From an uncultured Fretibacterium sp. (GTDB taxonomy: Bacteria; Synergistota; Synergistia; Synergistales; Aminobacteriaceae), in NCBI GenBank assembly GCA_937911045.1, contig CALEPX010000066.1, positions 1 through 5,355 on the forward strand: 5,355 bases of DNA, given 5' to 3'. The position numbers were made by a program, and so were the translations under genes. Below the pieces are notes generated by a model that ran no database searches, was not told the origin of the DNA, and saw nothing but the letters and a program-made list of their open reading frames with translations. Of the stretch, positions 5,230 to 5,355 are shown piece after piece (the stretch's first letter is position 1; every line of letters begins with the position of its first letter).

Positions 5230-5256
5230 CTTCAGAGAGTATAAAACTCTGCGAAA
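5230..5256. repeat. Right inverted-repeat site (candidate recombinase core site)
   Basis: A left arm CTTCAGAGAGT (5230-5240), a spacer ATAAA (5241-5245) and a right arm ACTCTGCGAAA (5246-5256). The inner AGAGT/ACTCT dyad is perfect and the outer half of the left arm is degenerate. The stretch 5236-5256 is the exact reverse complement of 3856-3876. It lies 39 nt after the recombinase stop codon and 43 nt before the next start codon. Confidence 0.75.
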
Positions 5257-5286
5257 GTTGTAGGTAAAAAATTTATAAGCGCAGAT

Positions 5287-5295
5287 GGGAGGAGT
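5287..5295 (+). promoter_or_regulatory. RBS of the downstream partial gene
   Basis: GGGAGGAG(T) precedes the ATG at 5300 by about 5 nt. It marks a genuine gene start despite only 18 codons being visible. Confidence 0.75.
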
Positions 5296-5299
5296 TTTC

Positions 5300-5355
5300 A
5301 TGAAATTATTTCCGGTATTTTGTTTCGAGCGGTGTTCGGGAACAAAATACGATAA
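5300..5355 (+). CDS. N-terminus of an unrecognised protein (runs off window)
   Basis: Eighteen codons are visible: M K L F P V F C F E R C S G T K Y D, then the window ends mid-codon. This is too short to assign a family. There is no positively charged, hydrophobic, signal-peptide-like start long enough to call, although residues 3-9 are hydrophobic. Two cysteines fall at residues 8 and 12. The gene follows the recombinase by 109 nt in the same direction and has a strong ribosome binding site. No good promoter lies between the recombinase stop and this start in the present orientation, although the TATAAA at 5240-5245 inside the right site could act as a -10 without a -35. It would therefore depend on read-through from the recombinase gene, or on the flipped promoter described for the invertible segment. 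Confidence 0.6.
   Translation, partial: MKLFPVFCFERCSGTKYD

Larger units (their letters stand above)
3856..5256. mobile_element. Candidate self-inverting segment (inverton) carrying its own recombinase
   Basis: The segment is bounded by two inverted copies of a 27-bp core-like site (24 of 27 identical, 21 contiguous). It contains one tyrosine recombinase gene and one outward-facing promoter. Site-specific recombination between inverted sites flips the DNA between them and does not excise it. The arrangement is that of a phase-variation switch, with the recombinase encoded inside the segment. Inversion itself cannot be seen in a single sequence, and the assignment of the recombinase to these sites is inference from proximity and site structure. 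Confidence 0.6.

Noticed and set aside
3856..5256. attL/attR of an integrated element
   Set aside because: Attachment sites of an integrated element are direct repeats. These are inverted, and the spacer asymmetry (TTTAT versus ATAAA) confirms the opposite orientation, so excision is not expected.

Overview
The window looks like a low-to-moderate GC chromosome or integrated element from an anaerobic Bacillota lineage, probably a clostridial gut or rumen group. This rests on AT-rich spacers, strong AGGAGG-type ribosome binding sites, sigma-70-like promoters, an AAA-ATPase-like/PD-(D/E)XK protein start, and an AP2/SAM-type tyrosine integrase of the kind common in clostridial mobile elements. 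The taxonomic placement is inference only.

Layout. Positions 1-112 hold the start of a leftward gene of the AAA-ATPase-like (DUF1703-type) family, with its own promoter and RBS. A gap of more than 1.1 kb follows. It holds a possible structured small RNA (about 285-425), two small dyads, and a GC-richer block (about 710-1140) with a 154-codon open frame that I do not trust as a gene. At 1271-2311 is a two-domain protein: a divergent macro-like N-terminal half fused to a C-terminal TIR domain that keeps its catalytic-type glutamate. At 2676-3632 is a ParB/Spo0J-family protein with no ParA in view. It is preceded by a 16-nt tandem repeat and a GC-only palindrome sitting where the -35 box should be. 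A nested hairpin follows it. At 4060-5190 is a complete tyrosine recombinase with all the catalytic residues I expect. The first 18 codons of another rightward gene start at 5300.

The most interesting structure surrounds the recombinase. Two near-identical 27-bp sites (3856-3882 and 5230-5256) lie in inverted orientation on either side of it and match exactly over 21 bp. Each is a dyad around a 5-nt asymmetric spacer, as expected for tyrosine-recombinase core sites. Inside the bounded segment, near its left end, is a consensus promoter (TTGACA, 17 nt, TAGAAT) that points leftward, out of the segment and into gene-free DNA. Inverting the segment would put this promoter about 80 nt upstream of the start codon at 5300, facing it. 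The simplest reading is a self-contained phase-variation switch: the recombinase flips its own gene plus an outward promoter, and the window shows the state that is OFF for the downstream gene. No other good promoter for that gene is visible in the present orientation.

The TIR-macro protein (likely nucleotide-based antiphage immunity), the AAA-ATPase-like protein, the lone ParB and the recombinase together suggest an accessory or defence-island region. No operon clearly joins them; the gaps between genes are 360-430 bp or more.
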